Notes: a model not told the origin generated them from the sequence alone. A stretch of 64,000 nucleotides of DNA from Rhodobacter calidifons (GCF_011174775.1 NZ_JAANHS010000010.1:57497-121496); one strand, 5' to 3'. Counted from the first letter of the stretch, positions 26,025 through 35,883 are shown. Program-made: numbers and translations.

Positions 26025-27158
26025 TTACCTCTGGGCGAGGCTTCCCGCCGTCTCGTCGAGCTTGAGAAGCATATCCATCAGAAGCGCGGCAGGGTCAAGA
26101 TTGACCGCCTTGCCCCGCCGGGCGCGGGCGGCGAGGGTCTGGGCCAGGTCGGCCCAGCCGCGGGCGGCATGCGGATCAGGGGCGAGGCGGGCCAGAAGCC
26201 GGGCCTCGCCCGGTGCCGCTTCGGGCGGGGTCAGGCCGGTCACGCCGTGGCGGGCGAGGCGGGCGAGGAACAGGTCGATCAGGGTGACGAGCAGGTCGAA
26301 GGTTTCCGCCGCGCCGCGCGCCGCGGCGAGATCGGCCAGAGCCAGAGCCTGCGGCCGGTCAAGCCGGGGCAGGGTGGAGAACAGCCGGATCAGCGCGGCG
26401 TAAAGCTTCAGCCCGTCGAGGTTGGTCAGGCGGAAGGCCTCGCCCACCGAGCCGCCGGACAGTTCGGCCAGCGCGCTGCGGTCCTCGGGCGCGATCTCGC
26501 CGCCGGCCTGGGTGAGCGCAGCGGCGAGGTCGGGCGGCGCAAGCGGCGACAGGCGCAGCTCGCGGCAGCGCGAGCGGATCGTGGGCAGAAGCCGCGCGGG
26601 CTGATGCGAGATCAGCAGGAAGGTGACGTTCGCCGGAGGCTCTTCGAGCAGTTTCAACAGCGCATTGGCTGCGGCAGAGTTCAAATCGTCCAGGCTGTCG
26701 ATGATCGCGGTGCGGGCGCCGCCATCGGCGGCAGAAAGGGCGAAAAAGCTTTTCATCTTGCGCACCTCTTCCACGGAGATCACCTGGGAGAGGGCGGTTT
26801 CCTTCTCGTTCGCGCCGCGCCGCAGCAGGAAATGCCGCGGATCGGCGCCTTGCAGCAGCCGGCGGGCGACGGGGTGGTCGGGCGGAATGTCCAGCGTCCG
26901 GGGCGGGGGCGGGGCGAACATGCCGCCGTCATCGGGCGGTGCGGCCAGAAGGAAGCGCGCCAGCCGCCAGGCGAGCGTGGCCTTGCCCACGCCCTTCGGG
27001 CCGGTCAGCATCCAGGCGTGGTGCAGACGGCCGGAGTTGTAGGCGCGCAGCACCTCGGCCTCGGCGGCGGCATGGCCGAACAGGGCCTGCGTCTCGCGCG
27101 GGTGGGGGGCGCCTTCCAGGCGGTCGGGTTCGGGCAGGGGGTCCTTCGGCTCGGCCAT
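26025..27158 (-). CDS. holB: DNA polymerase III subunit delta'
   Basis: This is the clamp-loader subunit delta', an AAA+ protein of 377 aa. Visible are LTGPKGVGKATLAWRLARFLL (P-loop region, about 52-72), SLDDLNSAAANALLKLLEEPP and the sensor segment ISHQPARLLPTIRSRCREL. The zinc-finger cysteines seen in gamma/tau are absent, as usual for delta'. Thymidylate kinase often precedes it in related genomes; here a protease gene stands there instead, so the neighbourhood has been rearranged. Confidence 0.93.
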   Translation of the reverse strand: MAEPKDPLPEPDRLEGAPHPRETQALFGHAAAEAEVLRAYNSGRLHHAWMLTGPKGVGKATLAWRLARFLLAAPPDDGGMFAPPPPRTLDIPPDHPVARRLLQGADPRHFLLRRGANEKETALSQVISVEEVRKMKSFFALSAADGGARTAIIDSLDDLNSAAANALLKLLEEPPANVTFLLISHQPARLLPTIRSRCRELRLSPLAPPDLAAALTQAGGEIAPEDRSALAELSGGSVGEAFRLTNLDGLKLYAALIRLFSTLPRLDRPQALALADLAAARGAAETFDLLVTLIDLFLARLARHGVTGLTPPEAAPGEARLLARLAPDPHAARGWADLAQTLAARARRGKAVNLDPAALLMDMLLKLDETAGSLAQR

Positions 27159-27199
27159 GGCCGGCAGATTGCACGGGCCGGGGTCCGGGGGGAAGGGGG

Positions 27200-28630
27200 T
27201 CAGTTGCAGGTGATGAGGCGCGTGAAGCCCTGGGCGAGATCGGCGAGGTCCTCGGGCGGCAGGGGGGTGGTGTCGCCGGTCTCTTCGGGCTCGATGCCGT
27301 TCTGGTAGAGGAAAAGCCTGGCGATCTCGCCCCGGATGGCGAAATTGACGTTCTGCGGGATGTCGCCGATCGCGTCGGCCACCATCCGGGCGTCAAGCTT
27401 GGAGACGACGACGCCGACCACCTGACCGCTGGCATTGACCACCGGACCGCCCGAATTGCCGGGCTGGACCGGGGCCGAGATCTGCATGCGGATGCCGTCG
27501 CCCGCGATGCCCTTCAGGCTGGTGACCGAGCCGCGGGTGACGTTCACCCCGCCCAGAAGGTCGGGCAGGGGATAGCCGATCACGGTCACGTCAGAGTTGA
27601 GCCACGCCGGTCTTTCGGCAAAGCGGGCCGGTGTGCCGCCGGCCGATCCGGGGCTGCGCAGCAGCGCCAGGTCGAAAGCTGCATCCGTGGCAATCACCGT
27701 GGCGGGCTTGCCGTCGATCGACAGGGTCTGACAGCCCCGAATGACATGGTTGTTGGTCAGGTAGTCCCCCTGGGTCGAGACGAGGAAGCCGGTGCCAAAG
27801 CCTTGCGGCCCGTCCGTCTTCGGCGTGCGGTCGGACACCGCAGGCGCGGGAGGTGCGGGCGGCGGGGTCTGGTCCTCTGCCTCTGCCAGGGCTGCCAGGG
27901 TTTCGATGCCCCGTGTCAGGATGCCCGGTGAAATGCCGATCTCTGGCGCATAGCCGGGTTCGATGCTGCCGGTGACGGCGGCCAAGAGCCCCGCGTCCCG
28001 GTCGGCCGCCGAGAGCATGATCGTGGACCAGGCGCCGCGGCGATAGTCGGAGCGGGTGTAGAGTGTGACCCCGGTCGCAGTCCGGGCCGAGGTGATCCAC
28101 AGCGTCGAACGGCGGACGCGATAGACCTCTCCCCGCGCGCGGTCGGCGGTGTAGCGGTGCAGGGGTTCGGTCTCGGCGCCCGAACCGATGGTCAGGCTGT
28201 AGCCCAGCGTGGTGCCGGCCAGTTCCAGGTTGACGAAGTTTTCGGACGGAGCGCCGTCCTGCAACCCGATGGTCGGCACGAGGAAGGACATGTCGAGCGC
28301 GGAATTGTACTGCCGGACCCAGCCGTGGCGTTCCAGCGTCTCGTAGGTCTGCAAGGCCAGGAACAGCACATCGGCATTGGTCACGAAGGCGCTGCGGCCG
28401 TTGCGAAGTTCATAGGATTCAAGGGCGCGCTGGCTTGCCGGGCCCCAGGCGCCGTCGATCAGGCCGTTCTAGACATTGGCAAAGGCGAGACCGGCCTGAA
28501 GAAAGCGCTTCTCGCTGGCGGTCAGGGCGCGGGCGTCGAACGCGCGCTGCATTTCGTCGGCCCGGTAGGCCCGCGCCTCGGGTTCGGCGAAGAGGATCAG
28601 AACCACAAGCAGCAAGGAAAGGCGCAGCAC
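27200..28630 (-). pseudogene. Secreted trypsin-like serine protease with peptidoglycan-binding domain, broken by an in-frame TAG
   Basis: The intact reading would run from GTG 28630: signal peptide (residues 1-21), peptidoglycan-binding-like helices (about 30-75), a middle domain of unknown type, and a trypsin-like S1 domain near the C-terminus. The triad is visible: His in TNNHVIRG, Asp in AFDLALLR, Ser in PGNSGGPVVN. Codon 54 (28469-28471) is TAG, inside the NV-stop-NGLIDGAWGP segment where relatives have an aromatic residue. Everything after it stays open for 422 codons, so decay is recent or the base is wrong. A downstream restart at GTG 28384 would lack a signal peptide. Confidence 0.8.
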
Positions 28631-28704
28631 GACGAGCCCCGGGCCGAAGTCACCCCATCAGAGGCGGGCAAGGCGGTTTCGTCAAGCGATATGGCGATCC
28701 GGCC

Positions 28705-29301
28705 CTAGCTGCCAAGTGCCCTGGCCCAGATGGCCGCGAGGCGCGCCTGCGCGGCGCGGTAGTCGGCGAAATCCTTCGCCTGCGCCTTGATGCCGAACTT
28801 GGCCGCCATCAGGGTTGCCGCGATCTCTGCCGGTGTGGCGTCGAGCCCGGCAAGGCTGAGTCGCCCCGCCGCGACCCCGCGCGCGATCCAGGCCGCGAAA
28901 TGGCCGGTGATGCGGTCATGCGCCTCTTGCACCTCGGACTGGCTGAACGGCTGGTCGGCCGACAGGATCTCGTCGGCATGGGGCGAGTTCAGCATGGCCT
29001 CGACGGCCGTGCCATCCACCGCCTGCATGGCGGCAAGGAGCGTCTCGGCAGGCGGCCCGTCCCCGGCCAGAACCTGGGCCACGTCCCGCTCGGAGCGCTG
29101 AAAATGCATCCGGACCAGGGCGTTGAAGATGTCTTCCTTGTTGGCGTAGTGCCGGTACAGCGCCGGACGCGACATGCCCGCGCCTTCGGCGATGTCGGCC
29201 ATGGACGTCCGGCGCAGCCCATAGCGTGCAAAGGCCACGAAGGCCGCTTGCAGGATGGCGGCCTCTTTCGGGTCGATCTTCGGATCGTCGCAGAACTGCA
29301 T
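28705..29301 (-). CDS. TetR-family transcriptional regulator
   Basis: The 198 aa protein has an N-terminal helix-turn-helix (about residues 12-58; LRRTSMADIAEGAGMSRPALYRHYANKEDIF). A ligand-binding C-terminal domain follows. It is divergent from the molybdenum hydroxylase genes and the space between them holds nested palindromes, so it most likely represses that pair and is released by its substrate. It ends with TAG. Confidence 0.9.
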   Translation of the reverse strand: MQFCDDPKIDPKEAAILQAAFVAFARYGLRRTSMADIAEGAGMSRPALYRHYANKEDIFNALVRMHFQRSERDVAQVLAGDGPPAETLLAAMQAVDGTAVEAMLNSPHADEILSADQPFSQSEVQEAHDRITGHFAAWIARGVAAGRLSLAGLDATPAEIAATLMAAKFGIKAQAKDFADYRAAQARLAAIWARALGS

Positions 29302-29344
29302 GCCCCCCGTATCGCAGAAGCCTGCCGCCTGGTCAAATTCCTAG

Positions 29345-29377
29345 TTGACGGAATGACAAAATACGTCAAATATGTCA
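29345..29377. promoter_or_regulatory. Divergent promoter/operator between tetR and the molybdenum hydroxylase genes
   Basis: TTGACG (29345-29350) and CGTCAA (29364-29369) form one palindrome; TGACA (29354-29358) and TGTCA (29373-29377) form a second, interleaved one. Each arm of the first can also act as a -35 box: TTGACG-N17-AAATAT on the plus strand and TTGACG-N17-AACTAG on the minus strand. A TetR dimer here would block both directions. Confidence 0.55.
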
Positions 29378-29393
29378 GAAACGGAGGGTGCAG

Positions 29394-29858
29394 ATGACCG
29401 TCACGCTGAAGATCAACGGAAAGCCCACTCAGGTCGATCTGCCCGGCGAGGTGCCGCTCTTGTGGGCCTTGCGCGACGGGCTGGGGCTGACCGGAACCAA
29501 GTTCGGCTGCGGTGTCGCGGCCTGCGGCGCCTGCACCGTTCTGGTGGATGGCGAGGCGGTCCGGTCCTGTCAGCTGGCCATCGGCGATGTGGCGGGCGAG
29601 ATCACCACGATCGAGGGTCTGGGCCAGCCCGGGAACCTGGCGCCGATCCAGGCGGCCTGGGTCAGGCATCAGGTTGCGCAATGCGGCTATTGCCAGTCGG
29701 GCCAGATCATGCAGGCCGCGGCGCTGCTGGCCGCGAACCCCGACCCCTCGGACGAGGACATTGACGCGGCGATGCAGGGCAACCTCTGCCGCTGCGGCAC
29801 CTATCCCCGGATCCGGGCCGCGATCCACGAGGCCGCAGCGATGATGAAGGCGGGCTGA
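29394..29858 (+). CDS. Molybdenum hydroxylase [2Fe-2S] subunit, IorA-like
   Basis: The 154 aa subunit passes electrons from the Mo site through two [2Fe-2S] clusters. Cluster ligands are C39, C44, C47 and C59 (plant-ferredoxin type) and C97, C100, C132 and C134. The family is the small subunit of isoquinoline 1-oxidoreductase and related aldehyde oxidases. GGAGGG stands before ATG 29394. It is two bases upstream of the large-subunit gene. No FAD subunit is nearby, which fits the IorAB type, where electrons go to another acceptor. Confidence 0.92.
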   Translation: MTVTLKINGKPTQVDLPGEVPLLWALRDGLGLTGTKFGCGVAACGACTVLVDGEAVRSCQLAIGDVAGEITTIEGLGQPGNLAPIQAAWVRHQVAQCGYCQSGQIMQAAALLAANPDPSDEDIDAAMQGNLCRCGTYPRIRAAIHEAAAMMKAG

Positions 29859-29860
29859 GC

Positions 29861-32119
29861 ATGGCGCACTGGAAGACGATCACCCGCCGGTCGTTCCTGG
29901 TCCTGGGCGCGGCCGTTGCGGGCGGCGCGGCCTTTGCCGCCTACAAGATCACCGAGGTTCCGGCCAACCCGCTGGTGCCGGGACCGGACGGCGTGCCGCT
30001 GAATCCCTGGGTCATCATCAACGGCGATGGGGTGACGGTGATCGCGCCCCGGGCCGAGATGGGGCAGGGGATCTCGACCACCCTTGCCGCGCTGGTGGCC
30101 GAGGAGCTGGACGTGGACTGGGAGCAGGTCCGCGTGCTGCACGGCCCCCCGGCGCAGGCCTATTTCAACGCCGGTTTCGTCGACCGGATGTCGAACGAGC
30201 CGGATTTCATCGTTTCGCAGCGGCCCAAGGCGCACAATGCGATCCTGGCGGCGGTGCCGAAGATCTTCTCGCTGCAGGTGACCGGCGGCTCGACCGGCGC
30301 GATCGGGGGCTTCGTGCAGATGCGGCTGGCCGGGGCCGGCGCGCGCGAGGCGCTGAAGGCGGCGGCGGCACGCCGGCTGGGCGTGGCGCCCGAGACGCTG
30401 CGGACCGAGGGCGGCATGGTGATCGGCGCGCAAAGCTTCACCTATGCCGAACTGGCGGCCGAGGCGGCGGACCTGGTGCCCCGCGATGTCGCGCTGCGCG
30501 ATCCCTCGACCTGGCGCTATGTCGGCAAGGCGATGCCGCGGCTTGACATGGTGGCGAAATCCACCGGGACCGAGAGCTTCGGCATCGACACCTGGCTGCC
30601 GGGGATGAAGTTCGCCACGGTGCGGATGAACCCCAGACGCGGCGGGGCGATGCTGGGTTTCGACGCCTCGGCCGCGCTGGCCATGCCGGGGGTGGCGCAG
30701 GTCGTGGGCCTTGGCACCGGCATCGCCGTGATCGCCGACACGACCTGGACCGCGATGCAGGCGGCCGCTGTAGTGGAGATCGACTGGGGGCCGGCCGACT
30801 ATCCCGCCGATACCGCCGGGATGCTGGTGAAGATCGAGGCGGCCTTTGCGACCGCGCCGGACTCGCGCCTGCGCGATGACGGCGATGTCGAGGCGGAGCT
30901 GGCCAGGGGCGCCGGGTCCGGGGCCGTGATCGAGGCCGAATACCGCATCCCCTTCCTGGCCCATGCCGCGATGGAGCCGCTGAACGCCACCGCCTGGGTG
31001 AAGCCGGACGGCTCGGTCGAGGTCTGGTGCGGCAACCAGGCGCCGATCATGACGCGAGATGCCATTGCCGGGGCGCTGCGGATCGGCGCAGAGAAGGTGA
31101 CGCTGCACACCCCGGTCATGGGCGGCGGCTTCGGCGGGCGGACCGATCCGGTGCCCGCGGTGCTGGCGGCACGGGTGGCCGCCGCGATGCCCGGCACGCC
31201 GGTCAAGGTGACCTGGAGCCGGGAAGAGGACATGACGCAGGACTACTACCGTCCTGCGGCCATCGCCCGGATGTCGGGCCGCATCGAGGCGGGCCGCGCG
31301 ACCGCTCTGTGGGGCCGGACGGCGGCGCCTTCAGCCACGCGCAACGCGCTGGCCCGGCTGGTCGGCTTCGCCCCGCCAGGGGCGGACCGCGGCACGGTGG
31401 AAGGCGGATTCGACCAGCCCTACGGCCTGCCGAACTATCGCTATGACGGCCATATCGCCGATCTGACAGTGCCTCTGGGCTTCTGGCGCTCGGTCGGGAA
31501 TTCGATGAACGCCTTCTTCCTGGAAAGCTTCATCGACGAGTTGGCCCATGCCGCCGGGGCCGATCCGCTGGCCTTCCGGCTGGACCTGATGCGGGACACC
31601 CATGCGCCGTCGGCGAAGGTTCTGGAAACGGTGCGCGACATGTCCGGCTGGGACCGGCTGAGGCGCCCCGGCTTCGGGCGCGGTGTGGCCTTCTGCTATT
31701 CCTTCGGCACTCCCGTCGCCGAGGTGCTGGAGGTGCAAGAGACCGAGGCGGGCATCAGGCTGACCCGGGCCTGGATCGCCTGCGATCCGGGCCTGGCGAT
31801 GGACCCCGGCATCATCGAGGCGCAGATGACCGGGGCCATGGTCTATGGCCTGTCCGCCGCCGTACAGGGGGCGATCACCTTCCGCGATCAGCAGGTGGTG
31901 GAGCAGAATTTCCCCGACTATGACGGGCTGCGCATGCACTCGACCCCGGCCTTCGAGGTGGCGATCCTTCAGAACAACGGCGGGTTCGGCCATATCGGCG
32001 GCGTGGGCGAGCCGGGGACACCCCCCGCCGCGCCGGCGCTGGCCAATGCGCTGTACGATCTGACCGGCATCCGCGCCCGCGAATTGCCGCTGAACCGCCA
32101 GTTCGGCTTCGCCCTCTGA
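29861..32119 (+). CDS. Molybdenum hydroxylase catalytic subunit, IorB-like, Tat-exported
   Basis: The 752 aa molybdopterin-binding subunit starts with a twin-arginine signal (TRRSFLVLG, residues 8-16) and a hydrophobic stretch. The enzyme is therefore probably folded with its cofactor and moved to the periplasm or anchored in the membrane. The cofactor motif GGGFGGR lies near residue 422 and the catalytic-Glu segment GVGEPGTPPAAPALANA near 711. The reaction is hydroxylation of an N-heterocycle or oxidation of an aldehyde with water; the substrate is not clear. Co-transcribed with the Fe-S subunit. MoaC and MoeA at the left end make its cofactor. Confidence 0.9.
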   Translation: MAHWKTITRRSFLVLGAAVAGGAAFAAYKITEVPANPLVPGPDGVPLNPWVIINGDGVTVIAPRAEMGQGISTTLAALVAEELDVDWEQVRVLHGPPAQAYFNAGFVDRMSNEPDFIVSQRPKAHNAILAAVPKIFSLQVTGGSTGAIGGFVQMRLAGAGAREALKAAAARRLGVAPETLRTEGGMVIGAQSFTYAELAAEAADLVPRDVALRDPSTWRYVGKAMPRLDMVAKSTGTESFGIDTWLPGMKFATVRMNPRRGGAMLGFDASAALAMPGVAQVVGLGTGIAVIADTTWTAMQAAAVVEIDWGPADYPADTAGMLVKIEAAFATAPDSRLRDDGDVEAELARGAGSGAVIEAEYRIPFLAHAAMEPLNATAWVKPDGSVEVWCGNQAPIMTRDAIAGALRIGAEKVTLHTPVMGGGFGGRTDPVPAVLAARVAAAMPGTPVKVTWSREEDMTQDYYRPAAIARMSGRIEAGRATALWGRTAAPSATRNALARLVGFAPPGADRGTVEGGFDQPYGLPNYRYDGHIADLTVPLGFWRSVGNSMNAFFLESFIDELAHAAGADPLAFRLDLMRDTHAPSAKVLETVRDMSGWDRLRRPGFGRGVAFCYSFGTPVAEVLEVQETEAGIRLTRAWIACDPGLAMDPGIIEAQMTGAMVYGLSAAVQGAITFRDQQVVEQNFPDYDGLRMHSTPAFEVAILQNNGGFGHIGGVGEPGTPPAAPALANALYDLTGIRARELPLNRQFGFAL

Positions 32120-32135
32120 GCCGGGTGGCGGGCCC

Positions 32136-34631
32136 TCAGAACTCCAGCGCCGCTATGTCGAGCCCGCGCTTCCTTGCCGACTCGATCACCGCGGACCGCA
32201 GCCTTTGGTTGCGGTTCAGCAGGCGGCGGAACCCGGTCTCGTCCAGCACCAGAAGCGTGGTGTGGCTGATCGCCGTCGCCTGGGTGCGGCGGGTCTGGCG
32301 GCTGAGCAGCGACAGCTGACCGAACATCTCGCCCCGGCCCAGGCGGAACCTGTGGCCCGCCGTTTCGAATTCGACCGCGCCCGAGGCGATGAAATAGACC
32401 TCGCGCGGGGGGGCGCCCTTGCGCAAGAGCACCTCGCCCGGCTGCACATAACGGGTGCGCAGCGCCCGGGCGAGTTGCCGGCGATTGGTTTCGTTCATCG
32501 TGGCGAACAGCGGAAACTGGCGGACGAGTTCGGTCTTCTGCACCGCCAGGTCCAGCGGCGGCTGCTTGTCGAAGGCGCGGCGCTTGGCGGCCAGTTCCTG
32601 CTTCAGCGCGGTGTGCAGTTCCTGGCCGATCAGGCCGTCGGCATGGAGGATGTCGTATTCCCGTTCCTCCAGCCGCAGCGAGGTGCGGCGCAGGAAGCGG
32701 CGCTCGGTCTCTTCGGCATAGCCGGGGTATTGCAGGCGCAGACCGTCCAGCGCGGTCGCGGTTTCCTCCTCGCGCCGGCGGACCAGTTCGTGAAGAAGGT
32801 CGGCAACGCGCTTGCCGTGGATGCGGCGGATCTTGGTGTCGATATAGCCGTGCAGGTCGCGCAGGATCAGCCGCAGGTTCAAGAGGATCTCGAAGCGATC
32901 AGCCGTCAGGCGGGCGAGATAGCCCGACAGGCGCAGCCGGTTGTGCAGCATGCTGGCAAAGCGGTAGCCCCGGCCCTGGGCCAGGCTGAGCCGACCCGAG
33001 GCGCGGTACTCATCGCGCCCGCCGGCCCTGGTGCGTTCGATCAGCCGGTCCGCGTCCGACAGCATCCGTTCGGCCAGCCGCGCCGAGATCAGCTTTTCGC
33101 GGAAGGCTTCAAGGATCATGTCGCGCTCTCGGCCCGCCAGCGCGACGAGGCCCAGCGTGATCCGGTCGCGGTCGGGAATGTCGTCGGCGGCCTCGGCCTT
33201 CTGGATCGCGACATCCAGCCGTTCGGCAAAGCGCTTGGCCTCGGACCGGACGATATTCTGCGACAGGTCGTGGTTGCGCGCCGTCTCGGCCACTTCCTCG
33301 CGCACGGTTTGCAGCGCCACGGCGATGACCTGGCTGGACAGCGCCCGGTCTAGCGGGGCCAACTTGTCCAGCCCGAGGAGCGAGATCACCCCGCGCAGGG
33401 TCGTCCCCTGCGCCAGGAGCGTGAACAGCGTGAAGCCGGTGGCCAGGATGCCCACCTCGCGCTTCACGTCGGCGGGCACGCGGAAGTTTTCGGACACGGC
33501 CAGGGCCAGGGCCAGCGTCACCGCTCCGCGCAGGCCCCCCCAGAGGATCGCCACCCGGTAGGGCCGGTCGATCCGGGGGGACAGCCGCAGCGCGGTCAGC
33601 ACCGGCAGGATCAGGTAGAGGACGAAGAGCCGCGCCAGCGTCGCCGCCACGACCACGACGCCGATGAGGAACAGGTCGTAAAGCCGGAAATCGGCCAGCA
33701 GGCGCGGCACCAGCAGCGCGGCCAGAAGGAAGATCAGCGCTCCGGCCCAATGGGCCAGCACGTCCCAGACCTCGCGCAGGTTGGTCCAGTTGGTCGGCGG
33801 CATCCGGCCGGGACCCAGGTAGTTCAGCGTCATCCCGGCCATCACCACTGCGATCACGCCCGAGACGGCCAGAAGCTGGTCGGCCACCAGATAGGCGACA
33901 TAGGGCAGGGCGACCGAGAGCGAGACCTGCGCGAGCGGAAAGCGGGCGAGCCAGGCCAGCACGGCCAGGCAGAAGCGCGCCAGGATCCAGCCGATCGCGA
34001 GACCGCCGAGGATCAGCGTCGGAAAGCCGATCAGCGCGTCGCGCAGCGTCGGGTTCGGCACGCCCAGCATGACGAAGGTCAGGAAGAAGCCGAAGAGCGC
34101 GATGGCGGCGGCGTCGTTCAAGAGGCTCTCGCCCTCGACGATGCGGGTCAGCCGCTGCGGGGCGGCGATGCTGCGGAAGATCGAGACCACGGCCGAGGGG
34201 TCCGTGGTGGCGACGATGGACCCCAGAAGCAGGCAGGCCACCAAGGACAGCGAGGTGAAGGGTTGCAGGGCAAACCCGATGGCGAAGGTCGCCACCACCA
34301 CCGCAACGACCGCCATCACCAGGATCGGCACCCAGTCCTCGGCCATCCGCCGCAGGTTCAGGCCGAGCGAGACCTGGAACAGAAGCGTCGGCAAGAGGAC
34401 ATAGAGGAAGACATTCGCCCGGATGCCGAACTCCAGCCCTTCGACCGCCGGCACGAGATCGGCGACCATGGAGTCGTGCTGCATCAGATAGGCCGCGCCC
34501 AAGCCGATCATCACGCCGATGATGGCCAGGACCACCGTATAGGGTAGGCGCGACCAGTCGGCCAGGGGCTCGGACAGGCCGATGACGATGAAGAGCGCGG
34601 CGACGATGCCGACAAGGCTGATGACATCCAT
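32136..34631 (-). CDS. CPA1-type cation/proton antiporter with C-terminal cyclic-nucleotide-binding domain
   Basis: The 831 aa protein has an N-terminal Na+/H+ exchanger domain (about residues 5-410, 12 or so helices; GSIVATTDPSAVVSIF, EGESLLNDAAA, LRGAVTLALAL). A long soluble segment follows with a probable helical region. A cNMP-binding domain lies at about 690-805 (VQPGEVLLRKGAPPREVYFIASGAVEF, LGRGEMFGQLSLLS). Such fusions occur in plant SOS1 and bacterial NhaP-like exchangers, where the domain gates activity. It is convergent with the molybdenum hydroxylase operon (16-base gap). Confidence 0.9.
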   Translation of the reverse strand: MDVISLVGIVAALFIVIGLSEPLADWSRLPYTVVLAIIGVMIGLGAAYLMQHDSMVADLVPAVEGLEFGIRANVFLYVLLPTLLFQVSLGLNLRRMAEDWVPILVMAVVAVVVATFAIGFALQPFTSLSLVACLLLGSIVATTDPSAVVSIFRSIAAPQRLTRIVEGESLLNDAAAIALFGFFLTFVMLGVPNPTLRDALIGFPTLILGGLAIGWILARFCLAVLAWLARFPLAQVSLSVALPYVAYLVADQLLAVSGVIAVVMAGMTLNYLGPGRMPPTNWTNLREVWDVLAHWAGALIFLLAALLVPRLLADFRLYDLFLIGVVVVAATLARLFVLYLILPVLTALRLSPRIDRPYRVAILWGGLRGAVTLALALAVSENFRVPADVKREVGILATGFTLFTLLAQGTTLRGVISLLGLDKLAPLDRALSSQVIAVALQTVREEVAETARNHDLSQNIVRSEAKRFAERLDVAIQKAEAADDIPDRDRITLGLVALAGRERDMILEAFREKLISARLAERMLSDADRLIERTRAGGRDEYRASGRLSLAQGRGYRFASMLHNRLRLSGYLARLTADRFEILLNLRLILRDLHGYIDTKIRRIHGKRVADLLHELVRRREEETATALDGLRLQYPGYAEETERRFLRRTSLRLEEREYDILHADGLIGQELHTALKQELAAKRRAFDKQPPLDLAVQKTELVRQFPLFATMNETNRRQLARALRTRYVQPGEVLLRKGAPPREVYFIASGAVEFETAGHRFRLGRGEMFGQLSLLSRQTRRTQATAISHTTLLVLDETGFRRLLNRNQRLRSAVIESARKRGLDIAALEF

Positions 34632-34748
34632 GAAGCCGGGTCTAGCGCAATCCTCGGGGGAATTCAGCCGTTTGCGTGCAAGGTCGGGGAATCATGCGCG
34701 GATGGGCGGCGTGCCCCGGCCTCGGGCAGGGGTGGCGGCCACTGCCGC

Positions 34749-34773
34749 GACCGCGCCCGCCGGGGGCGCGGTC
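34749..34773 (-). other. 10-bp GC stem-loop downstream of the TRAP operon
   Basis: GACCGCGCCC (34749-34758), loop GCCGG, GGGCGCGGTC (34764-34773), 21 bases beyond the dctP-like stop. On the minus strand no U-run follows, so it may be a Rho-type or 3'-protecting structure. Confidence 0.55.
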
Positions 34774-34794
34774 CTTTCGGGTGCCGGTTCTGAC

Positions 34795-35883
34795 CTAGCG
34801 GTAGGGATAGCCGGCCTTTTCCATCGTGTCGGCGTATTTCTTGAACGCCTCGACCACCCTCGCCGACCGCGGCGAAGAGGCGGCGATCTCGTCCCAGAAG
34901 CCGCTTGCGTCGGACACGACCTGCGCCCATTCCTCGTCGGGCAGCGAGGTCAGTTCCATCTTCTCGCCTTCGACGCGCAGCTTCGCCTCGCCGCCCCAGT
35001 ACCAGACGTTGCGGTAGTAGTGCGACTGGTCGATGGTGATGCGGAACAGTTCCTGAAGATGCGGCGGGACCTTCTGCCAGCTTGCGGTGTTGGCGAAATA
35101 GCTGCCGAACCAGGCGCCGGTGACCGAGTTCGTCAGCGCATATTTGCAGACATCGGCCCAGCCGACCTCATAGGCTTCGGTGAAGCCGCACCAGGCCACG
35201 CCATCCAGTTCGCCCGTCTGCATCGCGACTTCCACGTTGTCCCAGGGGATCGTCACCGGGATGAGGCCGTAGCGCGACAGGAAGCGCCCCGCGGTCGGCA
35301 CGCCGAAGACGCGCAGGCCCTTCATGTCGGCAAGGCTGCGGATCGGCTTGTCCACGGTGAAGATGTGCAACGGGTCCCACGCGCCGCAGGACAGCCAGGT
35401 GACGCCCTCGACCTCGGAATAGGCCTCTTCCCAGATCTCTTGCAGCCCGTAGTAGCGGAACAGCGCCGGCACATCGAGGCTGTAGCGCGTGGCAAAGGGG
35501 AAATAGCCGCCGAAGACCGAGATGTCGACCGGCGAGGCCATCGTCGCCTCGTCCGACTGCACCGCGTCGAGCGTGCCGTTCTGCAGCGCGCGGAAGAGGT
35601 CGGCGGTGGGGACCAGCTGGTCGGCGTAGTAGAGTTCGATCTCCATCTCGCCGTTGGCGGCGGCGTTGAAGGCCTCGATCTGCGGCTTGATCACATGGGC
35701 GCCGAGGGGGGCGCCGGAATAGGTTTGCAGGCGCCACTTGATCGGGCCGGTCTGGGCGATCACGGCGGGCGCGGCCAGCGTGGCGCCCGCCACGGCTCCG
35801 GCGCCCATCACGGACTTGCGCAGGAAATTCCGGCGCGAGGCGAGGATCGCCTCGGACGGGCTTTGCGGTTTCTGGTCGGTCAT
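34795..35883 (-). CDS. TRAP transporter substrate-binding protein DctP type
   Basis: The 362 aa precursor has a twin-arginine signal (ASRRNFLRKS, residues 15-24), ending near AQTG. It belongs to the DctP family (FKKYADTMEKAGYP end, KGLRVFGVPTAGRFL where the conserved Arg binds a carboxylate). TRAP binders mostly take up carboxylates such as sugar acids. It is the last gene of a DeoR-dctQ-dctM-dctP operon beside kinase and oxidoreductase genes. The ligand may therefore be a polyol-derived acid or a related molecule; this is inference. Confidence 0.9.
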   Translation of the reverse strand: MTDQKPQSPSEAILASRRNFLRKSVMGAGAVAGATLAAPAVIAQTGPIKWRLQTYSGAPLGAHVIKPQIEAFNAAANGEMEIELYYADQLVPTADLFRALQNGTLDAVQSDEATMASPVDISVFGGYFPFATRYSLDVPALFRYYGLQEIWEEAYSEVEGVTWLSCGAWDPLHIFTVDKPIRSLADMKGLRVFGVPTAGRFLSRYGLIPVTIPWDNVEVAMQTGELDGVAWCGFTEAYEVGWADVCKYALTNSVTGAWFGSYFANTASWQKVPPHLQELFRITIDQSHYYRNVWYWGGEAKLRVEGEKMELTSLPDEEWAQVVSDASGFWDEIAASSPRSARVVEAFKKYADTMEKAGYPYR

